DNA of 64,000 bases from Curtobacterium herbarum (GCF_016907335.1 NZ_JAFBBT010000001.1:2852001-2916000), one strand, 5' to 3'. Positions 42,075-52,147 are shown, counted from the stretch's first letter. The notes: generated by a model from the sequence alone, not told the origin. Numbers and translations: made by a program.

Positions 42075-42880
42075 GCGGGCGCGCTGGCGCGGCGGGCGGG
42101 CGGACGGGCGCGGCGGGCGGGCGCGGTGCGCTGGCTGGAGGTCCGGCCGCCCGGCGCGAGCGGGCGAAACACCAGGGTCGGAGCGCCTCGGGCCTCGCAG
42201 ATCTGCCCGTTCGATCCGCGCCGAGCGTCCGCCGCACGCGAGCGGGCGGAACACCGGGGCCGGAGCACCTCGGGCCGCGCAGATCTGCCCGTTCGATCCG
42301 CGCCGAGCGTCCGCCGCACGCGAGCGGGCGGAACACCAGGGCCGGACGAGCGCACGGACCGCACATCCGCCCGCTCGCCGGTGCGCGTCAGCTCGCCGGC
42401 CGCCCCGCCGCCGAGCGGGCGGAACACCAGGGCTTTGCCCGGTCTGGAGGCGTGCTTCCGCCCGCCCGCCGATGCGCGCCCGTCACGGCACCGCCGCCCC
42501 GGACAGCGAGCGAGCGGGCGGAGTCCCCCGCCCCCCGCCCGGCCTGGACGCACGTTTCCGCCCACTCGCCGACGACCGCCCGTCAGGGCACCGCCTCCCC
42601 GACCCGCGAGCGGGCGGAAGACCCGGGTGGCGTCAGCACAGCGGACGCGAAACCGCCCGCTCGACGCGGGGCGGGCCTCCCGGCCTGGCCCGGCCTGGCG
42701 GGGAAGTGCGCGCGACGCGGCGAGCGGGTGGAATCCCCCGGCCCGGGCGACCCGGGAGGCACGTTCCCGCCCGCTCGCCGCCCTGCGCCCGCCTCGGCGA
42801 CGGCTCGCGGGCCGCGCATCCCGCGAGCGGGCGGAAGACCCTGGTGCGGCGGACGCCAGCGGCGCACTTCCGCCCGCTCG
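42075..42880. repeat. Array of eight palindromic repeat units
   Basis: Eight copies of a core GCGAGCGGGCGGAA (allowing few changes) start at 42156, 42238, 42320, 42411, 42510, 42606, 42720 and 42823. Most are followed 25-50 bases later by an inverted copy. In the last unit 42824-42836 pairs with 42868-42880 over 13 bases. An 82-base direct repeat joins copies 2 and 3. There is no gene in this 975-base gap. From 42881 to 42990 there are only short CCGGACACC-like repeats. Confidence 0.9.
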
Positions 42881-42992
42881 GCAACCACGCCGGCCGACCA
42901 GGACCGCCAGGCACCCGGAACCGTCAGACTCCCGGACACCCAGACACCGGGACGCCCAGACGCCTCGGGACCGCCAGGGCACCCGGACACGA

Positions 42993-43030
42993 CGGAGCCC
43001 CGGCCCCTCCTGCGAGGGACCGGGGCTCCG
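42993..43030. terminator. Stem-loop terminator of the MFS gene
   Basis: 42993-43009 pairs with 43014-43030 (11 pairs, one mismatch, 5 pairs; loop CTGC). It lies 20 bases past the MFS stop. Confidence 0.7.
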
Positions 43031-43049
43031 GTGGTGAACGACGCTCGGG

Positions 43050-44696
43050 CTACGCCTCCACGTGCTTGCCCGTGTGCTGACCGGCAGCGAGCTCGTCCGC
43101 GGCGGTCGCGGGTGCGGCGGCCGAGGCGTGGGCACCGACGTGCTCCCGCTCACCGTCTGCGTGCGCGGAGTCGGCGGACCCGTCGGGCTGCGTGGCGACC
43201 GAATCGGTCTGCTTCCACGCGACGGTCTGCTTCGGCTTCGCCAGGAACAGCGCCGCCACGATCGCCGCGATGAGCACGACGGCCGGCAGGACGAGCGACT
43301 GCCCCATCGCCCGCGAGAACGGCTCGAGCAGGAACCCGGGCAGCGACCCGGTCTGCTCGGCACCCGCGCCGGAACCGCCGGACTGCTGCGGGAACTCGGC
43401 GGTGATGCGGGCCTCCATCAGGGCGGCGATGCCGGCGGAACCGAGCACCGCACCGATCTGACGGGTGGTGTTGTAGACGCCCGAGCCGGCGCCGGCGAGA
43501 CGCGGCGGCAGGTTGCGCGTGGCGGAGACGGACAGCGGTCCCCACATGCAGGCGTTCGCCAGGCCGAGCAGGGCGCTCGGCAGGAGCACCCAGCCCCAGT
43601 CGGCGTTCGCCGCGATCAGCGCACCGAACCAGAACAGGCCACCCGAGAAGCAGGCGAGGCCGAAGGACGCGACCCAGCGCGGGTTCCAGACGTTGAGCTT
43701 CTTGCCGACGAACGGTGCGAGGCCTGCCGAGATGACCGCCTGCGGCACGAGCAGCAGGGCGGCCTGGGTGGGCGAGAAGCGCAGGACGTCCTGCGCCCAG
43801 AGCATGATCGGCAGCGCGAAGGAGGAGATGGCGACGCCGACCGCGGTGATCGCGATGTTCGCCAGGGTGAAGTTGCGGTCCTTGAACAGGCCGAGGGGCA
43901 GCAGCGGCTCGCCCTTCTGCACGCCCTGCCAGACGACGAACGCGACGAGCACGACGATGCCGGCGATGATCAGCGACCAGACCGAGATCGGGCCGGTGAT
44001 GGTGCCCCAGTCGTAGGTCTCGCCCTCCTGGATGCCGAAGACGAGCAGGAACAGCCCGACGGCGGAGAGCACGATGCCGAGGGTGTCGAAGCGGTGGCGG
44101 TGGCGCTCGAACGACGGCACGAACTTCTGCGCGAGGACGAACGCGACGACGCCGACGGGGACGTTGACGAAGAAGATCCACTCCCAGCCGAAGCCGTCGA
44201 CGAGCAGGCCGCCGACGATCGGGCCGACGAGGGAGGCCACACCGGCCACTGCACCCCAGAGGCCCATGGCCGCGCCACGGTTCTGCGGCGGGAAGATGCG
44301 GGTGATGACGGACATCGTCTGCGGGGTCATCATCGCGGCGCCGAGGCCCTGCACGACGCGGGCGAGGATGAGCATCTCGATCGAGCCGGCGAGACCGCAC
44401 CACAGGCTGGCGAGGGTGAAGACGACGAGCCCGACCTGGTAGAGCACCTTCGGGCCGAAGCGGTCACCGAGGCGGCCGGTGATGAGCAGCGGGACGGCGT
44501 ACGCCAGCAGGTAGGCGCTGGTCACCCAGATGACGGCGTTGATGTCGGCGTCGAGCGCCGTGGCGATGGTCGGGGTCGCGACCGAGACGATCGTCGAGTC
44601 GACGAGGATCATGAAGAAGCCGACGACGAGTGCCCAGAGCGCTGGCCACGGCTTCTTGCCGTGCTCCAGGTCGGCGGCGGTTGATGCGGATGTCAT
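43050..44696 (-). CDS. MFS drug exporter, DHA2 (EmrB/QacA) family
   Basis: 548 residues from ATG 44696, fourteen predicted helices. Motif A is GRLGDRFGPKVLY near residue 85; the first helix carries the DHA2 motif ILVDSTIVSVATPTI. Motif C, GVASLVGPIVGGLLVDGFGW, is near residue 160. The C-terminal 60 residues are polar and cytoplasmic. The start overlaps the padR stop (ATGA), so exporter and regulator form an operon, the usual self-regulated multidrug unit. Confidence 0.92.
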   Translation of the reverse strand: MTSASTAADLEHGKKPWPALWALVVGFFMILVDSTIVSVATPTIATALDADINAVIWVTSAYLLAYAVPLLITGRLGDRFGPKVLYQVGLVVFTLASLWCGLAGSIEMLILARVVQGLGAAMMTPQTMSVITRIFPPQNRGAAMGLWGAVAGVASLVGPIVGGLLVDGFGWEWIFFVNVPVGVVAFVLAQKFVPSFERHRHRFDTLGIVLSAVGLFLLVFGIQEGETYDWGTITGPISVWSLIIAGIVVLVAFVVWQGVQKGEPLLPLGLFKDRNFTLANIAITAVGVAISSFALPIMLWAQDVLRFSPTQAALLLVPQAVISAGLAPFVGKKLNVWNPRWVASFGLACFSGGLFWFGALIAANADWGWVLLPSALLGLANACMWGPLSVSATRNLPPRLAGAGSGVYNTTRQIGAVLGSAGIAALMEARITAEFPQQSGGSGAGAEQTGSLPGFLLEPFSRAMGQSLVLPAVVLIAAIVAALFLAKPKQTVAWKQTDSVATQPDGSADSAHADGEREHVGAHASAAAPATAADELAAGQHTGKHVEA

Positions 44697-45301
44697 CGAG
44701 TGGTGTCCTTGCTGTTCTGTGTGGGTTCTGCGGGGACGGCCGGGCCGTCCCAAGGGATGTCGCCGCGCTCGACGCGGTCGGCGATGGCGGTCAGCCACTC
44801 GAGTTGCGCGGTGAGCATTGCACGGACGTACGACACGTCGAGCCAGTACCGTTCGGCCAGCCCCTTGGCCTGGAGGCCCGTGGCTGCGTCGTCGTACCCG
44901 TCGCGTTGGGCGCGCAGTGCGGCGATGCGCGCCCGGAAGGCGGCCGCCACGTCCTCGACGGGCAGGTTGTCGACGTGGGACACCGCCAGTCGGAACTGTG
45001 GGTACTCGTCGGCGGGTTCGGCGACCATGTGGCGGAGGCCCGCCTCGAGCGCCGCGCGTCCGGCTTCCGTGATCGAGTAGGTGGTCCGTTCGGGTCGGTT
45101 GCCCGCACGGTCGGTGCCGACGACCTCGGCGTACCCGAGGTCCGCGAGCCGCCCGACCTGGTGGTAGAGCGTGCTGGGTCGGACCTTGACGTTCCGGTCC
45201 TCACGGCGGTGGAGCATCGTCTGGAACATCTCGTAGGGGTGCATCGGCGACTCGGCGAGCAGGCCGAGCGCCGCGAACGCGAGCGGCGTCAGGTCGGTCA
45301 C
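44693..45301 (-). CDS. PadR-family repressor of the MFS exporter
   Basis: 202 residues from GTG 45301. GGAG lies 5 bases ahead, and the PadR domain (LTPLAFAALGLLAESPMHPY) begins at once. ATG 45373 in the same frame is rejected: the -10 at 45382-45377 would put the transcription start at or past it. The winged helix spans residues 1-80; the C-terminal Vir-like helical domain follows. It overlaps the exporter gene by ATGA and likely binds the dyad at 45366-45377. Confidence 0.88.
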   Translation of the reverse strand: MTDLTPLAFAALGLLAESPMHPYEMFQTMLHRREDRNVKVRPSTLYHQVGRLADLGYAEVVGTDRAGNRPERTTYSITEAGRAALEAGLRHMVAEPADEYPQFRLAVSHVDNLPVEDVAAAFRARIAALRAQRDGYDDAATGLQAKGLAERYWLDVSYVRAMLTAQLEWLTAIADRVERGDIPWDGPAVPAEPTQNSKDTTR

Positions 45302-45365
45302 GTGGTCTCCGGGGGTTCGGTCGCGAGTCGGTGTCCGGTCGCGAGCGGGTGTTCGATGCCGATTG

Positions 45366-45405
45366 TTCGACATCGAATAGTACGTCGCCGATGATCTGTC
45401 CACAA
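45366..45405 (-). promoter_or_regulatory. Promoter and operator of the padR-MFS operon
   Basis: On the minus strand TTGTGG (45405-45400), 17 bases, TACTAT (45382-45377). The dyad TTCGACATCGAA (45366-45377) sits between -10 and transcription start, where PadR binding would block initiation. The region is shared with divergent purS. Confidence 0.55.
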
Positions 45406-45409
45406 CCGC

Positions 45410-45438
45410 TTCGTCGCCCCTCGCGCGCCACCTAGACT
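45410..45438 (+). promoter_or_regulatory. Candidate purSQL promoter
   Basis: TTCGTC (45410-45415), 17 bases, TAGACT (45433-45438), then a leader of about 33 bases with CTGGAG before the purS GTG. Confidence 0.45.
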
Positions 45439-45477
45439 GGTGCCGTCCCCACCCGACCCCTGTGCTGGAGTGAACAC

Positions 45478-45726
45478 GTGCCAACGATCGTCGTCGAGGT
45501 CATGCCGAAGGCCGAGATCCTCGACCCCCAGGGCAAGGCGGTGGGCAACGCCCTCGCCCGCCTCGGCAAGAACGACCTGACCAACGTCCGCATCGGCAAG
45601 CGATTCGAGGTGTCGGTCGACGGCCCCGTCGACGACGCAAAGCTCGCCGAGGTCCGCGAGATCGCGGTCGACGTCTTCTCGAACGCCGTCATCGAGGACG
45701 TCGTCTCCGTGAGCGTCGTCGAGTGA
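45478..45726 (+). CDS. purS: Phosphoribosylformylglycinamidine synthase subunit PurS
   Basis: 82 residues from GTG. PurS is the small bridging subunit of the three-part FGAM synthase. Seen: [23 protein letters not shown] and [11 protein letters not shown], as in the family. The stop overlaps the purQ start (GTGA). The order purS-purQ-purL is the standard one for this enzyme in Gram-positives. Confidence 0.97.
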   Translation: MPTIVVEVMPKAEILDPQGKAVGNALARLGKNDLTNVRIGKRFEVSVDGPVDDAKLAEVREIAVDVFSNAVIEDVVSVSVVE

Positions 45727-46424
45727 CGATGCGCATCGGGGTCATCACCTTCCCCGGGTCGCTCGACGACCGCGACGCGCAGCGCGCGGTGCGTCTCGCC
45801 GGGGCGGAGCCGGTGGCGCTCTGGCACGGCGACCACGACCTCCAGGGTGTCGACGCGATCGTCCTGCCGGGCGGGTTCTCGTACGGGGACTACCTCCGTG
45901 CCGGTGCCATCGCCGCCAAGGCCCCGATCATGGCCGAGGTCATCGACGTCGCCGGCAAGGGCATGCCCGTGCTCGGCATCTGCAACGGCTTCCAGATGCT
46001 CGCCGAGGCCCGTCTGGTCCCCGGCGCGCACACGCGGAACGCGCACCAGCAGTTCATCCGCCGCGACCAGGTGCTCCGCGTCGAGAACGCCGACACCGCC
46101 TGGACCTCCGGCTTCGACGCGCAGCAGGAGATCACCATCCCGCTGAAGAACGCCGACGGCCGGTTCGTCGCCGACGCGGACGAGATCAAGCGCATCGAGG
46201 ACAACGGCCAGGTCGTCTTCCGCTACGTCGGCGTCAACCCGAACGGGTCGATCGACGACATCGCCGGCGTCTCGAACGAGCGCGGCAACGTCGTCGGCCT
46301 GATGCCGCACCCCGAGCACGCCACGGAGCCCGGGTTCGGCCCGGACACCCGCGCGGCCATGGCCTCGGGCACCGACGGCCTCACCTTCTTCACCTCCGTG
46401 ATCGAGCGCGCGCTCGTCAAGTGA
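45723..46424 (+). CDS. purQ: FGAM synthase glutaminase subunit PurQ
   Basis: 233 residues from GTG 45723; ATG 45729 is the alternative. PurQ frees ammonia from glutamine for PurL. A class I glutamine amidotransferase: [15 protein letters not shown], nucleophile cysteine in [10 protein letters not shown] near residue 87, and the His/Glu of [10 protein letters not shown] near 197-201. The start overlaps purS by GTGA and the end overlaps purL by GTGA. Confidence 0.97.
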   Translation: MTMRIGVITFPGSLDDRDAQRAVRLAGAEPVALWHGDHDLQGVDAIVLPGGFSYGDYLRAGAIAAKAPIMAEVIDVAGKGMPVLGICNGFQMLAEARLVPGAHTRNAHQQFIRRDQVLRVENADTAWTSGFDAQQEITIPLKNADGRFVADADEIKRIEDNGQVVFRYVGVNPNGSIDDIAGVSNERGNVVGLMPHPEHATEPGFGPDTRAAMASGTDGLTFFTSVIERALVK

Positions 46425-48853
46425 CCGCGACTCCTTCGCCCGCGAATCCAGTGACAGGGAACGACAACACCGTGACCACGCCCGTCCGCCCGAAGCCCGA
46501 CACCGTCCAGGACGCCGCCGAGACGCCCGACAAGGAACAGCCCTACGCGGCACTCGGGCTGAAGGCCGACGAGTACGCGAAGATCCGCGAGATCCTCGGT
46601 CGCCGCCCCACCTCGGGTGAGCTCGCCATGTACTCGGTCATGTGGTCCGAGCACTGCTCCTACAAGTCGAGCAAGAACTACCTCCGGCAGTTCGGCAAGA
46701 AGGTCACGCCGGAGATGACCAAGAACCTGATGGTCGGCATGGGCGAGAACGCCGGTGTCGTCGACGTCGGTGACGGCTGGGCGGTGACCTTCAAGGTCGA
46801 GTCGCACAACCACCCCTCCTACGTCGAGCCCTACCAGGGTGCGGCCACCGGTGTCGGCGGCATCGTCCGCGACATCATCTCGATGGGCGCACGCCCGGTC
46901 GCGGTGATGGACCAGCTGCGCTTCGGCGCGATCGACCACGAGGACACCGCACGCGTCGTGCACGGGGTCGTCGGCGGCATCTCGTTCTACGGCAACTGCC
47001 TGGGCCTGCCGAACATCGGCGGCGAGACCTACTTCGACCCGGTGTACCAGGGCAACCCGCTGGTCAACGCCCTGGCGGTCGGCGTCCTGCGCCACGAGGA
47101 CCTGCACCTGGCCAACGCGTCCGGCGCGGGCAACAAGGTCGTGCTGTTCGGTGCCCGCACGGGTGGCGACGGCATCGGCGGCGCCTCGATCCTGGCGTCC
47201 GACACCTTCACCGAGGGCGGCCCGACCAAGCGTCCGGCGGTCCAGGTGGGCGACCCGTTCGCCGAGAAGGTCCTCATCGAGTGCTGCCTCGAGCTCTTCC
47301 AGAAGGAGCTCGTCGAGGGCATCCAGGACCTCGGCGCCGCGGGCATCTCCTGCGCGACGAGCGAGCTCGCGAGCAACGGCGACGGCGGGATGCACATCTC
47401 CCTCGACGACGTCCTGCTGCGCGACCCGTCGCTCACGGCAGAGGAGATCCTCATGTCGGAGAGCCAGGAGCGCATGATGGCGGTCGTCCGCCCCGACAAG
47501 CTCGACGCCTTCCTCGAGGTCGTCGGCAAGTGGGAGGTCGAGACCAGCGTGCTCGGCGAGGTCACCGGCACCGGTCGTCTCGTCATCGACTGGCAGGGCC
47601 AGGAGATCGTCAACGTCGACCCGCGCACCGTCGCCGTCGACGGCCCCGTGTACGACCGCCCGGTCGCCTACCCCACCTGGATCGACGCACTGCAGGCCGA
47701 CGGCGCCGAGTCGCTCGACCGCCCGGAGACCGGTCCGGCCCTCAAGGCGCAGTTCCTGCAGCTGCTCGGGTCGCCGAACCTCTCCGACAAGCGCTGGGTC
47801 ACGAACCAGTACGACACGTACGTGCTCGGCAACACCGCGCTGTCCTTCCCCGACGACGGCGGCATGATCCGCGTCGACGAGGAGACCGGCCTGGGGGTCG
47901 CGATCGCCACGGACGCCAACGGCCGCTACTGCCAGCTCGACCCGAAGCAGGGCGCCCGACTGGCCCTGGCCGAGGCGTACCGGAACGTCGCCGTCACCGG
48001 TGCCGTGCCCGCGGCGGTCACCGACTGCCTGAACTTCGGTTCGCCGGAGAACCCCGAGGTCATGTGGCAGTTCTCCGAGGCCGTCGAGGGCCTGGCGGAC
48101 GGCTGCATGGAACTCGGCATCCCGGTGACCGGCGGCAACGTGTCGTTCTACAACCAGACCGGTGACACCCCGATCCACCCGACGCCCGTCGTCGGTGTCC
48201 TCGGCGTGATAGACGACGTCGCCAAGCGCATTCCCTCGGGGTGGCAGGACGACGGCCACAACATCTACCTGCTCGGCACCACGAGCCTGGAGCTCGACGG
48301 GTCGGCCTGGGCCGGCACCGTGCACGACCACCTCGGTGGGCGTCCGCCGATGGTCGACCTCGGCCGCGAGAAGGCCCTGGCGGAGCTCATCGCCGCCGCG
48401 GCCGACGAGCAGCTGCTGACGAGCGCACACGACCTGGCGGACGGCGGCCTCGGTCAGACCCTCGCCGAGTCGGTGCTCCGCTTCGGCCTCGGCGCCCGCG
48501 TCGTGCTCGACGAGCTCGAGTCCCGCGACGGTGTCGACACCGCGACCGCGCTGTTCTCCGAGTCGACGGGCCGCGTCATCGTGACCGTCCGGCGCGAGGA
48601 CGACGTCCGTTTCCAGGGCCTCTGCACGGGCCGGGGCTACCCGGTGCTGCGGATCGGTGTGACCGACGCCGCGTCGGGCTCGCTCGAGGTCCAGGGTGCG
48701 TTCGAGGCGACGATCGACGAGCTCCGTGGTGCACACGGCGGGACCCTGCCGTCGTACTTCGGGGACGTCATCAAGGAGAACGTCACCGAGGGCTACGTCG
48801 GCCGCGGACCGCTGGACGACCACGGCTCCTTCTCGCCGCGCGCGGACTCCTGA
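46421..48853 (+). CDS. purL: FGAM synthase large subunit PurL
   Basis: 810 residues from GTG 46421, overlapping the purQ stop; GTG 46472 would remove 17 polar residues. PurL turns FGAR, ATP and ammonia into FGAM. It is the short form that works with PurS and PurQ, and lacks a glutaminase domain. Seen: [18 protein letters not shown] near residue 70, [20 protein letters not shown], and the repeated AIRS-like half. Length is slightly above the family mean because of the N-terminal extension. Confidence 0.97.
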   Translation: MTATPSPANPVTGNDNTVTTPVRPKPDTVQDAAETPDKEQPYAALGLKADEYAKIREILGRRPTSGELAMYSVMWSEHCSYKSSKNYLRQFGKKVTPEMTKNLMVGMGENAGVVDVGDGWAVTFKVESHNHPSYVEPYQGAATGVGGIVRDIISMGARPVAVMDQLRFGAIDHEDTARVVHGVVGGISFYGNCLGLPNIGGETYFDPVYQGNPLVNALAVGVLRHEDLHLANASGAGNKVVLFGARTGGDGIGGASILASDTFTEGGPTKRPAVQVGDPFAEKVLIECCLELFQKELVEGIQDLGAAGISCATSELASNGDGGMHISLDDVLLRDPSLTAEEILMSESQERMMAVVRPDKLDAFLEVVGKWEVETSVLGEVTGTGRLVIDWQGQEIVNVDPRTVAVDGPVYDRPVAYPTWIDALQADGAESLDRPETGPALKAQFLQLLGSPNLSDKRWVTNQYDTYVLGNTALSFPDDGGMIRVDEETGLGVAIATDANGRYCQLDPKQGARLALAEAYRNVAVTGAVPAAVTDCLNFGSPENPEVMWQFSEAVEGLADGCMELGIPVTGGNVSFYNQTGDTPIHPTPVVGVLGVIDDVAKRIPSGWQDDGHNIYLLGTTSLELDGSAWAGTVHDHLGGRPPMVDLGREKALAELIAAAADEQLLTSAHDLADGGLGQTLAESVLRFGLGARVVLDELESRDGVDTATALFSESTGRVIVTVRREDDVRFQGLCTGRGYPVLRIGVTDAASGSLEVQGAFEATIDELRGAHGGTLPSYFGDVIKENVTEGYVGRGPLDDHGSFSPRADS

Positions 48854-48857
48854 CCCG

Positions 48858-49793
48858 GTGCCGATCGTCACACTGCCCCTGCAGGAACTGGTCGACGGCT
48901 TCGGCCCGGTGCCGGACGGCATCGAGCTCGACGTCTGGGACGTCGAGGGTCCGTACGCCCGGGCCGACGAGGTCGCCATCGCGTTCCTGCCGTTCTACTT
49001 CGGTGGACGGCACCGGTGGCAGTTCGTGCACGACCTGCCGAACCTCGAGCTGCTGCAGCTGCCGAGCGCCGGGTACGAGTGGGCGACCCCGCACGTGCCC
49101 GGTCACGCCCGGCTGGCGAACGGCCGCGGCATCCACGACGACGAGACCGCCGAGCTGGCCGTCGGGTTGGCGCTGACCTCGCTCCGCGAGATCGCCGCGT
49201 TCCAGTTCGACCGCGCCGAACAGCGGTGGGACGCCCGCGAGACCCGGTCGCTGGCCGACCGCCGGGTGACCGTCGTCGGCTACGGTGCGATCGGTTCGGC
49301 CATCGCGACCCGCTTCGAGGCGTTCCGCACCGACGTCACCGTCGTCGCCCGGACGGCCCGTGACCAGGACGGTCGGCACGTGCACGCGTTCGGCGAGCTG
49401 CCGGAACTCGCACGCACCACGGACGTGCTCGTGCTCATCGCGCCGCTCACCGACGAGACCGAGGGGCTGGTCGACGCGGCCCTGCTCGCCGCACTGCCCG
49501 ACGGCGCCCTCGTGGTGAACGTCGCCCGCGGCAAGGTCGTCGACACCGACGCCCTCGTGGCGGAACTGCGCTCGGGCCGGATCTCGGCGGCGCTCGACGT
49601 CACCGACCCGGAACCGCTGCCCGCCGACCACGCCCTCTGGACGACGCCGAACACCGTGCTCACCCCGCACGTCGGCGGCAACACGGACCTGAGCATCCCG
49701 CGGTCGCTCGACCTGATCCGCCGCCAGGTCGCCGCGCTGGCGGAGGGCCGGGCGTTCGAGAACGTCATCGACCTACCGGTGAACCAGGGCTGA
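48858..49793 (+). CDS. D-isomer 2-hydroxyacid dehydrogenase
   Basis: 311 residues from GTG 48858, four bases after purL. NAD-binding motif VVGYGAIGSAIA near residue 137, catalytic arginine in NVARGKVVDTDAL near 225, glutamate in DPEPLPADH near 252, and histidine in LTPHVGGNT near 270 all match the SerA/GhrA-like family. Substrate unknown, but the active-site set is complete. It could be transcribed with purL. Convergent with the lactonase. Confidence 0.9.
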   Translation: MPIVTLPLQELVDGFGPVPDGIELDVWDVEGPYARADEVAIAFLPFYFGGRHRWQFVHDLPNLELLQLPSAGYEWATPHVPGHARLANGRGIHDDETAELAVGLALTSLREIAAFQFDRAEQRWDARETRSLADRRVTVVGYGAIGSAIATRFEAFRTDVTVVARTARDQDGRHVHAFGELPELARTTDVLVLIAPLTDETEGLVDAALLAALPDGALVVNVARGKVVDTDALVAELRSGRISAALDVTDPEPLPADHALWTTPNTVLTPHVGGNTDLSIPRSLDLIRRQVAALAEGRAFENVIDLPVNQG

Positions 49794-49990
49794 CCGCCGC
49801 TTCCGGACTGGCCGGTGCACCAGGACTGACCGCGGCAGCACGACTGACCGCGCAGCGCGCGAACCACGGCAGCCTCGGACCACGGCCGGCCCCACCCCGC
49901 TGCTGACCCGACACCCGGTCGGGCCCGCCGCAGCCCGGCTGGCCCGGACACCCGCCCACCCGGGCGGGCGCCCGCCCACCCGGCCGCGCC

Positions 49991-50034
49991 GTCCGTCCGC
50001 CCGTCCGTCCGTCCGTCCGTCCGTCCGTCCGTCC
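49991..50034. repeat. GTCC tetranucleotide repeat
   Basis: Eight perfect GTCC units (50003-50034) after two more and one changed unit (49991-50002). It ends four bases before the 3' end of the lactonase gene. The 244-base gap also holds loose CTGACCGC-like repeats but no gene. Confidence 0.95.
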
Positions 50035-50037
50035 GCG

Positions 50038-51201
50038 CTACTCCAGCGGGATGACGCACGCCGGGCTGCCGACGGCGATCTGCCCGACGGCCTCGCCCGG
50101 TACCCCGTCGTCCCCGACCGGCAGCACCGCCACCGCGTCCGACCGCTGGTTCGCGACGAGCAGGTAGCCGGGCACCCGGGCGAAGTGGCGCGGCCAGAGC
50201 CCACCGGCCGACGCTGCCCCGACCACGCGGAGCCCGTCGTCAGCCGTGTCGAGGACCACGATCTGGTCGCGGCCGCGCACCGCGACGGTGACCAGGCCGC
50301 GCTCGTCGACCTCGAGGTGGCTGAGGAGCGACGGCACACCGGGGCCGTCGAGGACCGAGGTGGCGCAGACCTCGCGGAACGACCCGGACTCGTCGCGGCG
50401 CAGCCGGTACACCCGCCCGTCGAGCTCCCCCGCGACGATCAGGTCGACACCGGCACCGGCAGCTCCGCCCCCGTCGACACCGCCACCGGCACCGGCGTCG
50501 CCGTCGGCGTCGGCAGCGCCGTGTCCCCGGCGGACCCAGTCCATGTGGCGCGGTCCGGCCCCCGGGGTGACGTGGTGGACGCGCACCGGCTCGATCGACA
50601 CCGACCCGGCATCGGCGCGGATCCGGAACTCGTGCAGTGCGTCCCCACCGAGGTCGGCGACCAGCACGGTGCCGTCCGGGGTGGCGATCGACTGGTGGGC
50701 GTGCGGGCCTTCCTGCCGGCTCTCGTCGGGGCCGATGGCGTCGGGCAGGACCTCGGTCGCGAGGGCGGCGTCCGGCAGGACCGCGGACACCCCCGCTCCC
50801 TGTCCGCCGACCCCGTGCACGGCCGCGCCGCCGTCAGCCGTGGACACGGCGTACGCCTCGGCTGCCGCGAGCGAGATCGCGGTCACCGTCCCGGACACGT
50901 AGTTCGTGACGACGAGCGCACCCGAGCCGTCGACCCGCACGTGGCAGGGCGCGTCCCCACCGGCGGGAGCGTCCCACAGGTGCTCGAGCGCCGACCCGGA
51001 CCGGCGGAACGCGTGGACCCCGCCGTCGAGGGTCTCGGACACGGCGTACACCCGGTCACCGTCGACCGCCAGGAACGCCGGGTCGTCGAGCACCGCGATC
51101 GTCGAGACCAGGCCACCGGAGACGATGGAGATGCCGGTCGCGTTCCCGCCCCCGGTCGCCGTGTACGACCCGATGAGCAGGTTCAGCGGCGGCAGGCTCA
51201 C
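50038..51201 (-). CDS. Lactonase/6-phosphogluconolactonase-like beta-propeller
   Basis: 387 residues from GTG 51201. A seven-bladed propeller of the YbhE/lactonase group: GSYTATGGGNATGI at the start, GGDAPCHVRVDG near residue 82, GPHAHQSIATPDG near 165, and GLWPRHFARVPGYLLVANQ near 340. A Gly/Ala/Asp insert (GAADADGDAGAGGG) near residues 225-250 is low-complexity. Cytoplasmic. The start overlaps the chorismate mutase stop by GTGA, an odd pairing that may just reflect tight packing. Confidence 0.85.
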   Translation of the reverse strand: MSLPPLNLLIGSYTATGGGNATGISIVSGGLVSTIAVLDDPAFLAVDGDRVYAVSETLDGGVHAFRRSGSALEHLWDAPAGGDAPCHVRVDGSGALVVTNYVSGTVTAISLAAAEAYAVSTADGGAAVHGVGGQGAGVSAVLPDAALATEVLPDAIGPDESRQEGPHAHQSIATPDGTVLVADLGGDALHEFRIRADAGSVSIEPVRVHHVTPGAGPRHMDWVRRGHGAADADGDAGAGGGVDGGGAAGAGVDLIVAGELDGRVYRLRRDESGSFREVCATSVLDGPGVPSLLSHLEVDERGLVTVAVRGRDQIVVLDTADDGLRVVGAASAGGLWPRHFARVPGYLLVANQRSDAVAVLPVGDDGVPGEAVGQIAVGSPACVIPLE

Positions 51202-51515
51202 ATCTCACCGACGGCGATGCGCTCGTGGTGGTGGATGACCTCCGCCACGATGAAGTTGAGGAACTTCTCGGCGAAGGCGGGGTCGAGGTGCGACTCGGCC
51301 GCCAGGGCGCGCAGACGGGCGACCTGGATCTGCTCGCGCGAGGGGTCGGCCGCCGGCATGCCCGCCGCGGCCTTGAGGTACCCGACCCGCTGTGTGTACT
51401 TGAACCGCTCGGCGAGCATGTGGATCACGGCAGCGTCGATGTTGTCGATGCTCTGCCGGATGCCCTGCAGCTCGGCCACGGCGTCGTCGTCGGTCATCCC
51501 TGGGGCCTCGTTCAT
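51198..51515 (-). CDS. Chorismate mutase (AroQ class)
   Basis: 105 residues, all-helical. It turns chorismate into prephenate for Phe and Tyr synthesis. RQSIDNIDAAVIHMLAERF near residues 20-38 carries the active-site arginine, RVGYLKAA the lysine and DPSREQIQVARLRAL the next pair; HHERIAVGEM closes the domain. It is the small monofunctional actinobacterial form. Overlaps the lactonase gene (GTGA). Confidence 0.9.
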   Translation of the reverse strand: MNEAPGMTDDDAVAELQGIRQSIDNIDAAVIHMLAERFKYTQRVGYLKAAAGMPAADPSREQIQVARLRALAAESHLDPAFAEKFLNFIVAEVIHHHERIAVGEM

Positions 51516-51593
51516 GGTCAGAGCCTACTGATCGAGGTCGTTCCGGACGAGATGTGACGGCAGGATCCTCCCGTTGCTGGGAGGATGGTCATC

Positions 51594-51998
51594 ATGACGG
51601 TTCTGCTGGCGATCTCCGGTGTCTTTGCGGTCCTGGCGGGCCTGGTGCACGCGTACATCTTCTTCCTCGAGTCGGTGGCGTGGACGAGCCCCCGGGTTCG
51701 ACGCATATTCAACATCTCGAGCGAGGCCGAAGCGCAGGCGACCCGCTCCCTCGCCTTCAACCAGGGCTTCTACAACCTGTTCCTGGCGATCGGCGCGATC
51801 CTCGGTGTCGTGCTGGTGCTCGCCGGCAACGGTGCGACCGGCTGGACGCTCGTCGTCTTCTCGTGCGCGAGCATGCTCGGCGCCGCCGTCGTCCTCGTCG
51901 GCACCGGCCGCAAGTACCTGCGCTCCGCCTCGATGCAGGGCGCCTTCCCGCTGCTCGCGCTCCTGTTCGCGTTCGTGGGCTCGACCTTCGGATCCTGA
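51594..51998 (+). CDS. DUF1304 family membrane protein
   Basis: 134 residues from ATG 51594, seven bases after GGGAGGA; ATG 51585 overlaps that ribosome site and is less likely. Four helices. VHAYIFFLESVAWTSPRVR near residue 19 and NQGFYNLFLAIGA near 60 are the family signature. Function unknown. Divergent from chorismate mutase. Confidence 0.9.
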   Translation: MTVLLAISGVFAVLAGLVHAYIFFLESVAWTSPRVRRIFNISSEAEAQATRSLAFNQGFYNLFLAIGAILGVVLVLAGNGATGWTLVVFSCASMLGAAVVLVGTGRKYLRSASMQGAFPLLALLFAFVGSTFGS

Positions 51999-52147
51999 CC
52001 CGCGCCTCCCGTCCGGCACGCGACGCGCCCGGCCAGGAGGCCCGCCCCACCCCCGCAACGAAGCCCGCGCCGGCGCCCGCCCCGACACCCCGCTGCCGCG
52101 CCCACGGCGCCCGGCCGGCGCCGCTGCCGGCGCCGCTGCCGCGTCCA

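Noticed and set aside
42075..42880. CRISPR array
   Set aside because: Repeats are palindromic with irregular spacing and no cas genes; spacers share sequence with each other.
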